DNA of 46,107 nucleotides from DAOTEJ01 sp035454085 (GTDB lineage Bacteria > Pseudomonadota > Gammaproteobacteria > Burkholderiales > Burkholderiaceae_F), in assembly GCA_035454085.1 (NCBI GenBank), contig DAOTEJ010000014.1, forward strand, positions 1 through 46,107, read 5' to 3'. A program made the translations under genes and the position numbers. The first letter of the stretch is position 1. Every line of letters begins with the position of its first letter. This document shows positions 38,062-46,064 of this stretch, in pieces. The notes under the pieces were generated by a model. It saw nothing but the letters and a program-made list of their open reading frames with translations, had not been told where the DNA came from and ran no database searches.

Positions 38062-38822
38062 TGGCGGCCACCATCCTCAGCGTCAACTTGAACAAGGTCG
38101 CGCTGCTGCGCAACGCACGGCCGCTGGCCTATCCCGATCCGGTGCGCTTCGCCCTGATCGCCCTGGCGGCGGGGGCGGGCGGCATCACCGTGCACCCGCG
38201 CCCCGACGCGCGCCACATCCGCCCCGCCGACGTCGACGCCCTGGCCGAGGCGCTGCGCGAATGGCCGGGTTGCGAGTTCAACCTCGAAGGCAATCCCGAG
38301 CACGGTCTGCTCGAGCTCGTCGAGCGCGTGCGGCCGGCTCAGGCCACCTTCGTGCCAGACACGCCCGAGGCCTCGACCTCGGACCATGGCTACGACCTGG
38401 CCGGGGCCGGCGATCGGCTGCGCGCGCAGATCGCACGCGCGCGCGCGGCCGGGGCGCGCGTGAGTCTGTTCGTCAATGCCGAGCCCGACGCGATGGCGCA
38501 CGCCGCCGCGCTGGGTGCGCAGCGCGTGGAGCTGTACACCGAGCCCTATGCGCAGGCCTGGGGAACGGCGCAGCAGGCGAGCGTGATAGCGCGATACCGC
38601 GCCACGGCGGAGGCGGCGATTGCTGCCGGCCTCGAAGTCAACGCCGGGCACGACCTGAGCCTTGCGAACCTGGGCGACTTCATCGCCGGTGTGCCGGGCG
38701 TGGTCGAGGTATCGATCGGCCACGCACTGGTGGCCGAGGCGCTGGAGTTCGGCATGGCCGACACCGTGCGCCGCTACGTGGCCACCCTGCGTCGCGCAGG
38801 TGCGAGCGGAGGGGCGGCTTGA
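38061..38822 (+). CDS. pdxJ: Pyridoxine 5'-phosphate synthase
   Basis: Last step of de novo vitamin B6 synthesis: joins 1-deoxyxylulose 5-phosphate and 3-amino-2-oxopropyl phosphate. 253 residues. LSVNLNKVALLRNAR at the start, GITVHPRPDARHIRP with the catalytic His, EFNLEGNPE, VELYTEPYA, and GLEVNAGHDLSLANL and EVSIGHALVAEAL at the end are family hallmarks. One-base overlap with recO; its TGA overlaps the TTG start of acpS. Confidence 0.97.
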   Translation: MAATILSVNLNKVALLRNARPLAYPDPVRFALIALAAGAGGITVHPRPDARHIRPADVDALAEALREWPGCEFNLEGNPEHGLLELVERVRPAQATFVPDTPEASTSDHGYDLAGAGDRLRAQIARARAAGARVSLFVNAEPDAMAHAAALGAQRVELYTEPYAQAWGTAQQASVIARYRATAEAAIAAGLEVNAGHDLSLANLGDFIAGVPGVVEVSIGHALVAEALEFGMADTVRRYVATLRRAGASGGAA

Positions 38823-39217
38823 TCGTCGGCACGGGTTGCGACCTGATCGAGATCGAGCGCATCCGCGCGGCCTACGCCCGCCACGGCGCGCGCTTTGCAC
38901 AACGCATCCTCGGCCCGGGCGAGTTGCAGGTCTGGGAGGCGCGACGCGCGCGCAGCGCCGAGCGCGGGATCGCCTACCTGGCCACCCGCTTCGCCGCCAA
39001 GGAGGCCATCTCCAAGGCCCTGGGGCTGGGCATGCGCAGCCCCATGAGCTGGCGCGCGGCCGAGGTGCTCAATGCACCGGGAGGCGCACCCCAGGTTCGC
39101 ACCCACGGTGCGCTGGCCGAGCACGTGCGCGAGCGGCGGCTGCGCCTGCACGTATCGCTGACTGACGAACGCAGCATGGCGATGGCCAGCGCGATCGCCG
39201 AAGACGAGGGAGCTTGA
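38819..39217 (+). CDS. acpS: Holo-ACP synthase
   Basis: Transfers 4'-phosphopantetheine from CoA to Ser37 of acyl carrier protein. 132 residues starting at TTG 38819, which overlaps the pdxJ stop as TTGA; no ATG fits the conserved IVGTGCDLIEIERI start. The second conserved block is TRFAAKEAISKALGLGM, and the end LHVSLTDERSMAMASAIAE is typical. nagZ follows, either at an overlapping TTG (39214) or an ATG 2 nt after the stop. Confidence 0.95.
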   Translation: MIVGTGCDLIEIERIRAAYARHGARFAQRILGPGELQVWEARRARSAERGIAYLATRFAAKEAISKALGLGMRSPMSWRAAEVLNAPGGAPQVRTHGALAEHVRERRLRLHVSLTDERSMAMASAIAEDEGA

Positions 39218-39219
39218 TC

Positions 39220-40236
39220 ATGCTGGGACCCGTGGTCGTCGATGTGCAGGGCACGCGCCTCACCGAGGCCGAGCGCGAGATGCTCGAGCATCCGCTGGTG
39301 GGCATGGTGATCCTGTTCGGGCGCAACTTCGAGTCGGCCGAGCAGTTGCGCGCGCTCACCGCCGAGATCCACGCCGTGCGCACGCCCCGCCTGCTGATCG
39401 CGGTGGATCACGAGGGCGGCCGGGTGCAGCGCTTCCGCAGCGGCTTCACGCGCCTGCCGGCGATGCGCGCGCTGGGCGAGCTCTGGGATCGCGACGTGCT
39501 GGCGGCCTGCCGGGCAGCGCTGGGCACGGGGCTGGTGCTCGCGGCCGAATTGCGCGCCTGCGGCGTGGACCTGAGCTTCGCGCCGGTGCTGGATCTCGAC
39601 TGGGGGCGCAGCGGGGTGATCGGCGACCGCGCCTTCCACGCCGACGAGCGCGTGGTGAGCCTGCTGGCCCTGCAACTCGTGCACGGCATGGCGATCGGCG
39701 GCATGGCCAACTGCGGCAAGCACTTCCCCGGGCATGGCTGGGCCGAAGCCGACTCGCATACCCACCTGCCCATCGACGAGCGCCCGCTCGAGACGATCCT
39801 GGCGCGCGACGCCGCCCCCTACCGCTGGATGGGCGCGGCGCTGGCAGGCGTGATGCCGGCGCACGTGGTCTATCCGGCGGTGGACGCCGAGCCGGCGGGC
39901 TTCTCGCGGGTGTGGATCGAACTGCTGCGGCGCGAGCTCGGGTTCACCGGCGCGGTCTTCAGCGACGACCTGCTGATGGAAGGCGCCGCGGTGAAGGGTG
40001 GCATGGTCGATCGCGCGGAAGCCGCCTTCGAGGCCGGCTGCGACCTGGTCCTGGTGTGCAACGACCCGGTGGCGGCGGCGCGCGTGCTCGACGGCGTGCG
40101 CTGGCAGCGCAGCCCCGCCTTCGACCAGCGCATCGCGCGCTTCGTGCCCCGCATCACCACGGCCGAGGCCCAGGCCCTGCTCGGCAGCGAGGCGCTGACA
40201 CAGGCCCGCGAGGACGTGGCCCGCCTCTCGGGCTAG
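39220..40236 (+). CDS. nagZ: Beta-N-acetylhexosaminidase
   Basis: Cytoplasmic glycoside hydrolase family 3 enzyme of peptidoglycan recycling: removes GlcNAc from anhydro-muropeptides. 338 residues. VDHEGGRVQRF, the catalytic-loop motif KHFPGHG (His172) and the nucleophile region FSDDLLMEGA (Asp249) are intact. GAGGGAG precedes the ATG at 39220; a TTG two codons earlier overlaps the acpS stop as TTGA. It ends the long plus-strand row, converging with the TPR-like gene by a 4-nt overlap. Confidence 0.95.
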   Translation: MLGPVVVDVQGTRLTEAEREMLEHPLVGMVILFGRNFESAEQLRALTAEIHAVRTPRLLIAVDHEGGRVQRFRSGFTRLPAMRALGELWDRDVLAACRAALGTGLVLAAELRACGVDLSFAPVLDLDWGRSGVIGDRAFHADERVVSLLALQLVHGMAIGGMANCGKHFPGHGWAEADSHTHLPIDERPLETILARDAAPYRWMGAALAGVMPAHVVYPAVDAEPAGFSRVWIELLRRELGFTGAVFSDDLLMEGAAVKGGMVDRAEAAFEAGCDLVLVCNDPVAAARVLDGVRWQRSPAFDQRIARFVPRITTAEAQALLGSEALTQAREDVARLSG

Positions 40237-41012
40237 TCCTCGAGCTCGGCGCGCGCCAGTTCCACGTCGAGCCGCTCCATGGCGTCGCGAGGCACGGTGG
40301 CGGCGGCTTCCTGGTAGAGCGCCTCGGCCTTGGCAAGCGCCTTCTTGCCCTCGAGCATCACCAGGCCGTTGGCGTACTCGACCTTGGTGATCGCCGAGTC
40401 GGGGTTGAGCTTGAGCGAAGTCTCGTAGTGCTTGAGCGCGGCGTCCTTCTTGGCGCCGTAGGTCAGGCCGCCGACCATGGAGCCCACCTTGTCGATGATT
40501 TCGGCGTGCCAGGCTGCCACCGTCGTGTGCCCGTCGGCGTGCTTGGGCTGGAGCTTCAGCGCGGTGTCGACCGCGGTCTTGACCGTGCTGCCGATGCCCG
40601 CGGCCAGCGCCTTGACGATCGAGATGCCCTGCGCGTAGCGGCCCAGGGCGTAGGCCTGCCAGTAGTAGGCGCCGGGGTTCTTGGGGTCGTCGGCCTGCTG
40701 CTGCGCGGCGCGCTCGGCCACCTCCTCGAACATCTTGAGCTTCTTCTTCTCGTCTTCCTCGAGGTAGTTGGCGTAGATCGCCTGCGCCTTGTTGGCGAGC
40801 GTCACGCCCGCCCCGCCGGCGGCGAGCCCGGCCTCGTAGGCCTTGTGGAACTCACCCGCGTGAAAGGCGATCCATCCGTCCACCACCGCAGCGTCCTTGG
40901 GAAAGGGCTCGGCGTCGCCGCGATGCAGGTCGGGCCAGGCCTTCTTGAGCGAGGCGGCGGTATAGACGTAACTCTTGTCGGGGTAGGGGAACTTCGCCCA
41001 GCCTTTGGCCAT
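40233..41012 (-). CDS. TPR-like protein of unknown function
   Basis: A 259-residue soluble protein beginning MAKGWAKFPYPDKSYVY. The ATG at 41012 has GAGGAG upstream at a good distance. The sequence is helical with tetratricopeptide-like pairs: AFHAGEFHKAYEAGLAAG, NPGAYYWQAYALGRYAQG, AVDTALKLQPKHADGHTTVAAWHAEI, and ALKHYETSLKLNPDSAITKVEYANGLVML. The layout recalls the RMD-type TPR group, but this is weak. It follows the TetR gene by 10 bp on the same strand, so both are likely co-transcribed, downstream of patatin and phasin genes. A scaffolding role in that locus is inference only. Confidence 0.8.
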   Translation of the reverse strand: MAKGWAKFPYPDKSYVYTAASLKKAWPDLHRGDAEPFPKDAAVVDGWIAFHAGEFHKAYEAGLAAGGAGVTLANKAQAIYANYLEEDEKKKLKMFEEVAERAAQQQADDPKNPGAYYWQAYALGRYAQGISIVKALAAGIGSTVKTAVDTALKLQPKHADGHTTVAAWHAEIIDKVGSMVGGLTYGAKKDAALKHYETSLKLNPDSAITKVEYANGLVMLEGKKALAKAEALYQEAAATVPRDAMERLDVELARAELED

Positions 41013-41022
41013 GCTGATCTCC

Positions 41023-41682
41023 TCAGTCGGTGAGATATTCGTGCGCAAGCTTCTCGAACAGTTGCCGCGACGCGCCGGTGAGGTAGGGCGCGGTGAGCGA
41101 CAGCACCTGGTAGCAGCCGCGTGACAGTGCCCGGCTCTGGACCTCGGGGTCGGCGATGCGGCGCGGGTCGAGCACGTAAGCGTAGGACAGCCAGTAGGTC
41201 GCGACCACCACCATGTTGGTGGCCAGGGCCTCGATCTCGGAGGCCGAGGCCGTGAGGTCGCCGCTGGCCTTGAGCCCCTCGGTGAGCGCGCGCGCCACCT
41301 GAACCTTCTGCTGCAGCAGCTGTTTGAACTTGAGCTCGAGGGTGCGGTTGTTCGCCAGCAGGTTGTTGAGGTCGCGGTAGAAGAAGCGGTACTTCCAGAT
41401 CAGCTCGAACAGGACGTGCAGGAAGAGCCACGCGTCCTCGACGTTGGCGCGCGCCTCGGTCGGCGGATCCAGCAGCGACTCGATCTCGCGATCGAACTGC
41501 TGGAACAGGCAGTTGATGATGTCGTCCTTGTTCTTGAAGTGGTAGTACAGGTTGCCCGGAGAGATGTTCATCTCCTCGGCAATCAGCGTGGTGTTGACGT
41601 TGGGCTCGCCGAAGTCGTTGAACAGGCGCAGCGACAGCTCGAGAATGCGTTCACGCGTGCGGCGCGGCGGCTTGCGTTCCAT
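41023..41682 (-). CDS. TetR family transcriptional regulator
   Basis: A 219-residue TetR repressor-like protein. The N-terminal helix-turn-helix is at residues about 30-55 (NTTLIAEEMNISPGNLYYHFKNKDDII). The ligand domain is rich in aromatic and Leu residues (ELIWKYRFFYRDLNNLLANN), consistent with a lipid or acyl-type ligand, though that is inference. It is in a minus-strand row: phasin, patatin, TetR, TPR-like. The regulator may control that row and the divergent reductase; a candidate dyad lies in the 244-bp spacer between them. Confidence 0.92.
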   Translation of the reverse strand: MERKPPRRTRERILELSLRLFNDFGEPNVNTTLIAEEMNISPGNLYYHFKNKDDIINCLFQQFDREIESLLDPPTEARANVEDAWLFLHVLFELIWKYRFFYRDLNNLLANNRTLELKFKQLLQQKVQVARALTEGLKASGDLTASASEIEALATNMVVVATYWLSYAYVLDPRRIADPEVQSRALSRGCYQVLSLTAPYLTGASRQLFEKLAHEYLTD

Positions 41683-41743
41683 GCGCGGGCGCGCCGGAAG
41701 GCGCGACGGAAGAGGGGATCGCGCCGAGGATAGCGCAGGGCGG

Positions 41744-43081
41744 CTAGCCTGCGTAGGCGTGAACCGAACGCATCCAGCGCTCGAGGTCGTCGAGCGTGTG
41801 GGTGAGGCGGCGCGTGGCCTGCGTCGCCGCCGACTCGCGCCAGCCGTCGCGGCGCCGGCGCAGGCTCTTCACCAGGCTCATGGTCTGGTCGCGCAGCACG
41901 CCGGGGACGATCTCGATGCCGTGGCGCGCCAGCAGCGGCGCCAGTTCGTGCCGCCGCGCCCAGAGGTCGGCGCGGGTTCGCTGGTAGGCCAGCTCACACA
42001 ACCGGCGCCGGCTGGAGTAAGAGAAGGGGTTGGTGAAGAACATGTCCGCGTCGACCCGGTGCGGCTCGATCAGCACGATGTCGGTTTCGGGATAGGCGGC
42101 GCGGTAGCGGTCCATGCCCGCGTCCAGGCGGGAGCGGATCATCGAGCGGAAGGTCTGGGCCAGCACCACCGGCAGGCCGCCCTCGACCAGCTTGGCCAGG
42201 CGATGCTCGCTGGCCCGGGTGTGGGCAAGATGCGGCGAGGCGTCGAAGGGCACCAGGGGGTTGAGGCAGATCAGCAGGTCCAGCCCCTCGTTGAGGGCCA
42301 CGGAAGCGTGCAGGGTCTTGACCAGCGCGCCGTCGACGAAGAAGCGCCCGTCGATCTCGACCGGGGGGAACAGGCCGGGCAGGGCGGCGGTGGCCTGCAC
42401 GGCACGCGAGATCGGCACGTGCTCGGTACCCGGCGCGCCAAAGGCCATCGACTCCCCGGTGTCGAGGTCGGTGCCGATCAGGAAGAGCTTGCGCTCGAGC
42501 TTGCGGAAGTCGTTGGTGCGGCCGGGCTGGCTGAAGATGCGGGTCAGGTAGCGGTCGATCTCGTCGCCCGAGAAAAAGCCCGTGGGAATGGCGCGGCCGA
42601 GCCGCTCCAGCGAACTCATCAGGTGGCGCCCGCTGGTGACGTAGCTCCAGAAGGCCAGAGCCGCCAGCGGAGGCAGCGACACCAGCCGTCGCGAGAATTC
42701 GCGCAGCGCCGGACGCAGGAGCACGGCGGGATCGAGCCGATCGAAGCTCTTCTCGCCCTCGATGAACACGCGCGAGAACTGGTGCGGAGTGAAGCCGTTG
42801 GCCAGGCCGGCGGCGATGAAGCCGCCCGCCGACACGCCCACGTAGGCGTCGGCCTCGTTGAAGTCCACCCCGGCCAGCGCCTCGGACAGCGCCGCCAGCG
42901 CACCGATCTCGTAGATCGCCCCCAGCGGGCCGCCGCCGGCAAGCGCCAAGCCCACTCGGGGACGACGACCCGCGGGCAGCGGTTCGGGGCAGGCGTTGAT
43001 GATGGTGATGCCCGCGCCGACGCCTTCGTGAGGGGTCTTGTGCTGCGGCACCAGGCTGGGCTTGCTACGCGATTTGATCAT
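41744..43081 (-). CDS. Patatin-like phospholipase
   Basis: A 445-residue acyl hydrolase with the patatin fold. The oxyanion motif is ALAGGGPLGA, the nucleophile is Ser84 in GVSAGG, and the dyad Asp250 is in VDGALVKTL, so the catalytic set is complete. A C-terminal extension (about residues 330-445) is basic and helical (SLVKSLRRRRDGWRESA). No signal peptide: the start MIKSRSKPSLVPQ is hydrophilic, so it acts in the cytoplasm, on phospholipid, triacylglycerol or granule lipid. Spacing is 51 bp from the phasin gene and 61 bp to the TetR gene, all on one strand. Confidence 0.9.
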   Translation of the reverse strand: MIKSRSKPSLVPQHKTPHEGVGAGITIINACPEPLPAGRRPRVGLALAGGGPLGAIYEIGALAALSEALAGVDFNEADAYVGVSAGGFIAAGLANGFTPHQFSRVFIEGEKSFDRLDPAVLLRPALREFSRRLVSLPPLAALAFWSYVTSGRHLMSSLERLGRAIPTGFFSGDEIDRYLTRIFSQPGRTNDFRKLERKLFLIGTDLDTGESMAFGAPGTEHVPISRAVQATAALPGLFPPVEIDGRFFVDGALVKTLHASVALNEGLDLLICLNPLVPFDASPHLAHTRASEHRLAKLVEGGLPVVLAQTFRSMIRSRLDAGMDRYRAAYPETDIVLIEPHRVDADMFFTNPFSYSSRRRLCELAYQRTRADLWARRHELAPLLARHGIEIVPGVLRDQTMSLVKSLRRRRDGWRESAATQATRRLTHTLDDLERWMRSVHAYAG

Positions 43082-43132
43082 CTGGAGCGCGGGGCAGCTT
43101 GCGCCGCCCGCGCATCAGTTGCGCCTGGTCGA

Positions 43133-43729
43133 TCAGGCCGTCGGGGCGGAGCTCAGGCCGGCAGCCGCGGGCGCGGCCTTGGCAGCCTTGACGACCTTCT
43201 TGGCGGCCTTGACCGCCTTCTTGGCAACGACCTTTGTAGCAGCCGGCTTCTTCGCGGCGGGCTTCTTGGCAACGGCCTTCTTGGCGGCAGGGGCGACCGC
43301 GGCCGGCTTGCTTGCCTTGTGGGTCAGGGCCTGGACGCTGGCGGTCAGCTGCTCGACGCGCTTGGTGAGGGCGGCGACTTCCTTGCTGGTGGGCACGCCC
43401 AGGCGGGTCATGGCACGCTCGACGCGCTGCTCGAACACGTTCTCGAGCTTGTCCCAGGAGCCGGTTGCCTGCTTCTGGATGCGATTGGCCGCCTTGGTCA
43501 CCTTGGTCGTCACTTCGTTCACCTTGTCCTCGGTCACCTTCATGGTGCGCTTCTGGATCGACACACCCTGGCGGGCAAGCGTCTCGAAAACCTTGTTGCC
43601 ACCGTCCTGGGCCTTGGCAAAGGCACCCAGACCGGCGAGCCAGATCTGCTGGGCCGATTCCTTGACGGCGGCGGCCAGTTGCGAGTCGGTGGGCTTGGCG
43701 GCGACCTTGGCCTTGAGCTTCTTCACCAT
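43133..43729 (-). CDS. Phasin, PhaI/PhaF type, with histone-like tail
   Basis: A 198-residue granule-associated protein. The N-terminal phasin part shows ESAQQIWLAGLGAFAKAQDGGNKVFETL, an amphipathic heptad region, then SWDKLENVFEQRVERAMTRLGVPT and a leucine-zipper-like segment (EVAALTKRVEQLTASVQAL). The last 55 residues are almost only Ala, Lys and Pro (AKKAVAKKPAAKKPAATKVV), like histone H1 and the DNA-binding tail of Pseudomonas PhaF. AAGGAG lies 8 nt before the ATG at 43729. PhaF-type proteins coat polyhydroxyalkanoate granules and attach them to the nucleoid. No phaC/phaA/phaB gene is in the window. Confidence 0.9.
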   Translation of the reverse strand: MVKKLKAKVAAKPTDSQLAAAVKESAQQIWLAGLGAFAKAQDGGNKVFETLARQGVSIQKRTMKVTEDKVNEVTTKVTKAANRIQKQATGSWDKLENVFEQRVERAMTRLGVPTSKEVAALTKRVEQLTASVQALTHKASKPAAVAPAAKKAVAKKPAAKKPAATKVVAKKAVKAAKKVVKAAKAAPAAAGLSSAPTA

Positions 43730-43973
43730 CTTTGCTGCTCCTTGTGTCGGATCTTCAAGAGATGAGGCAAGTCTATGCGCCCGCGCAGCCCCGGAACAGC
43801 CGTCGCCATAGAGCCTAGTCTCTAGCTTGTCGCGCCACCGGCGCGGCTGCGCGCGGTGCACCGCGCCGTCGGCTTGCGCCGCAGGCTACGGAGCCGGTCT
43901 ACACTCGCCGCAGAGCCGTCCGCAGCGCTCGGCCACAGACCATACACACCACAAGAGTTGGAGGAGACTTTCC
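43730..43973. promoter_or_regulatory. Divergent control region between phasin and acyl reductase
   Basis: 244 bp with no gene. A dyad AGCCTAG-TCT-CTAGCTT (43812-43828, inner arms CTAG/CTAG perfect) is a candidate TetR operator. Plus-strand TACACT (near 43900) is a possible -10 for the reductase. The reductase has a strong GGAGGAG ribosome site (43960-43966). Confidence 0.4.
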
Positions 43974-45989
43974 ATGAGCTATTTCGTCACGGGTGCCAGC
44001 GGCTTCATCGGCAAGCGCCTCGTCAAGAAGCTGCTCGCCCGGCGCGGCGCGGTGGTTTACTTCCTGATGCGCTCCGAGAGCAAGGACAAGGTGCCCGAGC
44101 TGCTCGAGTACTGGGGAGTGGACGAGAAGCGCGCCATTGCCGTCTACGGCGACCTGAGCAAACCCTTGCTCGGGCTGCCCAAGGGCGAGGTCAAGAAGCT
44201 CGCCGGGCAGATCAAGCACTTCTTCCACCTCGCCGCGATCTACGACCTCAAGGCCGACGCCGAGAGCCAGACCATCGCCAACATCGAAGGCACCAAGAAC
44301 GCGGTGATGCTGGCCAACGAGATCAAGGCCGGGATCTTCCAGCACGTCTCGTCGATCGCCGCCGCGGGCATGTACGAGGGCATCTTCCGCGAGGACATGT
44401 TCGACGAGGCCGAGAACCTCGAGCATCCCTACTTCTACTCCAAGCACGAGTCCGAGAAGATCGTCCGCCAGCACGTCACGGGTGCCTGGCGCGTCTACCG
44501 GCCCGGACTGGTGGTCGGCGACTCGCGCACCGGCGAGATGGACAAGGTCGACGGGCCCTACTACTTCTTCAAGTTCATCCAGAAGATGCGGTCGATGCTG
44601 CCGCCGTGGATGCCGATGGTGGGCATCGAGGGCGGGCGCATCAACATCGTTCCGGTGGACTTCGTGGTCGATGCGGCCGACCACATCGCGCACCGCAAGG
44701 ACGGCGACGGAAAGGCCTTCCACCTGGTCGACCCCACGCCCTACCGCGTCGGCGACGTGCTCAACATCTTCGCCAAGGCCGCGCACGCGCCGCAGATGTC
44801 GCTGCGCATCAACGCCGCGCTCTTCGGCTTCATTCCCGGCAGCATCCGCAAGGGCCTGCTCGCGCTCACGCCGGTGCGGCGCATCCGCGACGCCGTGATG
44901 AAGGACCTCGGCTTGCCCGAGGACATGTTCACCTTCGTCAACTACCCCACGCGCTTCGACTGCCGCGAGACCACGGCCGCGCTCAAGGGCAGCGGCATCA
45001 GCTGCCCGCGCCTGCCCGACTACTCGTGGGCGCTGTGGGACTACTGGGAGCGCCACCTCGATCCCGATCTGCAAATCGACCGCTCCCTCAAGGGGCAGGT
45101 GCAAGGCAAGGTGGTGCTGATCACCGGCGGCTCCTCGGGCATCGGTCTGGCCACCGCCAAGAAGATGGCCGAGGCCGGGGCGATCACGCTGATCATCGCC
45201 CGCGACCCCGACAAGCTGGCGGAGGCCAAGGCCGAGATCGAGAAGTACCTCGCCGACAGCAACGACAACTCCAACGGCGGGGTGGTGGTCACGCACTCGG
45301 CCGACATCTCGAGCTACGAAGGCTGCGACGAGATCGCGGCCTGGGCCATCGAGACCTACGGCGGCGTGGACGTGCTGGTCAACAACGCGGGCCGTTCGAT
45401 CCGCCGCGGCATCGAGTCGAGCTTCGACCGCTTCCACGACTTCGAGCGCACGATGCAGGTCAACTACTTCGGCGCCCTGCGGCTGACCATGGGGCTGCTG
45501 CCCCACATGGCGGCCAAGCGTCGCGGCCAGGTGATCAACATCTCCTCGATCGGCGTGCTCACCAACGCCCCGCGCTTCTCGGCCTACGTGGCGAGCAAGG
45601 CGGCGCTCGACGCCTGGACAAGCTGCGCGTCATCGGAGTTCATCGACGTGGGCGTCAAGTTCACGACCATCAACATGCCGCTGGTCAAGACGCCGATGAT
45701 CGCCCCCACCAAGATCTACGACAGCGTGCCCACTCTCACGCCCGACGAGGCGGCCGACATGGTGGTCAACGCCATTGTCTACAAGCCGGTGCGCATTGCC
45801 ACGCGACTGGGCATCTTCGGGGCCACGCTGCACGCGCTGGCGCCGCGCGTGGCGCAGATCGTGATGAACACGACCTTCCGCATGTTCCCGGACTCGGACG
45901 CGGCCAAGAGCCTCAAGCCGGGCGAGAAGGCCAAGGCCACGCCTGACCAGATCGCCTTCGCCAACCTGATGCGCGGCATCCACTTCTAG
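43974..45989 (+). CDS. Two-domain SDR reductase, fatty acyl-CoA reductase (Maqu_2507) type
   Basis: A 671-residue fusion of two Rossmann domains. The N-terminal extended-SDR/NAD-binding-4 domain has TGASGFIG (residues 6-13), SSIAAAG and Tyr153/Lys157 (YFYSK). The C-terminal classical SDR has TGGSSGIG (384-391), NNAGRSIRR, Ser525, Tyr538 and Lys542. The order and many stretches (EMDKVDGPYYFFK, GIEGGRINIVPVDFVVDA, PTKIYDSVPTLTPDEAA) agree with my memory of Marinobacter Maqu_2507, which reduces fatty acyl-CoA or acyl-ACP through the aldehyde to fatty alcohol with NADPH. Such proteins also occur widely as unnamed SDR oxidoreductases. It is divergent from the phasin-patatin-TetR row and followed by a strong terminator. 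Confidence 0.88.
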   Translation: MSYFVTGASGFIGKRLVKKLLARRGAVVYFLMRSESKDKVPELLEYWGVDEKRAIAVYGDLSKPLLGLPKGEVKKLAGQIKHFFHLAAIYDLKADAESQTIANIEGTKNAVMLANEIKAGIFQHVSSIAAAGMYEGIFREDMFDEAENLEHPYFYSKHESEKIVRQHVTGAWRVYRPGLVVGDSRTGEMDKVDGPYYFFKFIQKMRSMLPPWMPMVGIEGGRINIVPVDFVVDAADHIAHRKDGDGKAFHLVDPTPYRVGDVLNIFAKAAHAPQMSLRINAALFGFIPGSIRKGLLALTPVRRIRDAVMKDLGLPEDMFTFVNYPTRFDCRETTAALKGSGISCPRLPDYSWALWDYWERHLDPDLQIDRSLKGQVQGKVVLITGGSSGIGLATAKKMAEAGAITLIIARDPDKLAEAKAEIEKYLADSNDNSNGGVVVTHSADISSYEGCDEIAAWAIETYGGVDVLVNNAGRSIRRGIESSFDRFHDFERTMQVNYFGALRLTMGLLPHMAAKRRGQVINISSIGVLTNAPRFSAYVASKAALDAWTSCASSEFIDVGVKFTTINMPLVKTPMIAPTKIYDSVPTLTPDEAADMVVNAIVYKPVRIATRLGIFGATLHALAPRVAQIVMNTTFRMFPDSDAAKSLKPGEKAKATPDQIAFANLMRGIHF

Positions 45990-46038
45990 GGCGGCGACCT
46001 CACGGCGCGCGGCTTGTCGGCCGCGCGCGCTGCGAGCA

Positions 46039-46064
46039 GGGGCGCTTTCGCGCCCCGTTTTTTT
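46039..46064 (+). terminator. Rho-independent terminator after the acyl reductase
   Basis: Stem GGGGCGC/GCGCCCC (46039-46045 with 46050-46056), loop TTTC, then G and seven T. Nothing else is visible to the window end. Confidence 0.9.

Noticed and set aside
43856..45946. 696-codon alternate plus frame inside the acyl reductase
   Set aside because: Arg/His/Gly-rich out-of-frame translation; the other frame has both SDR active sites.
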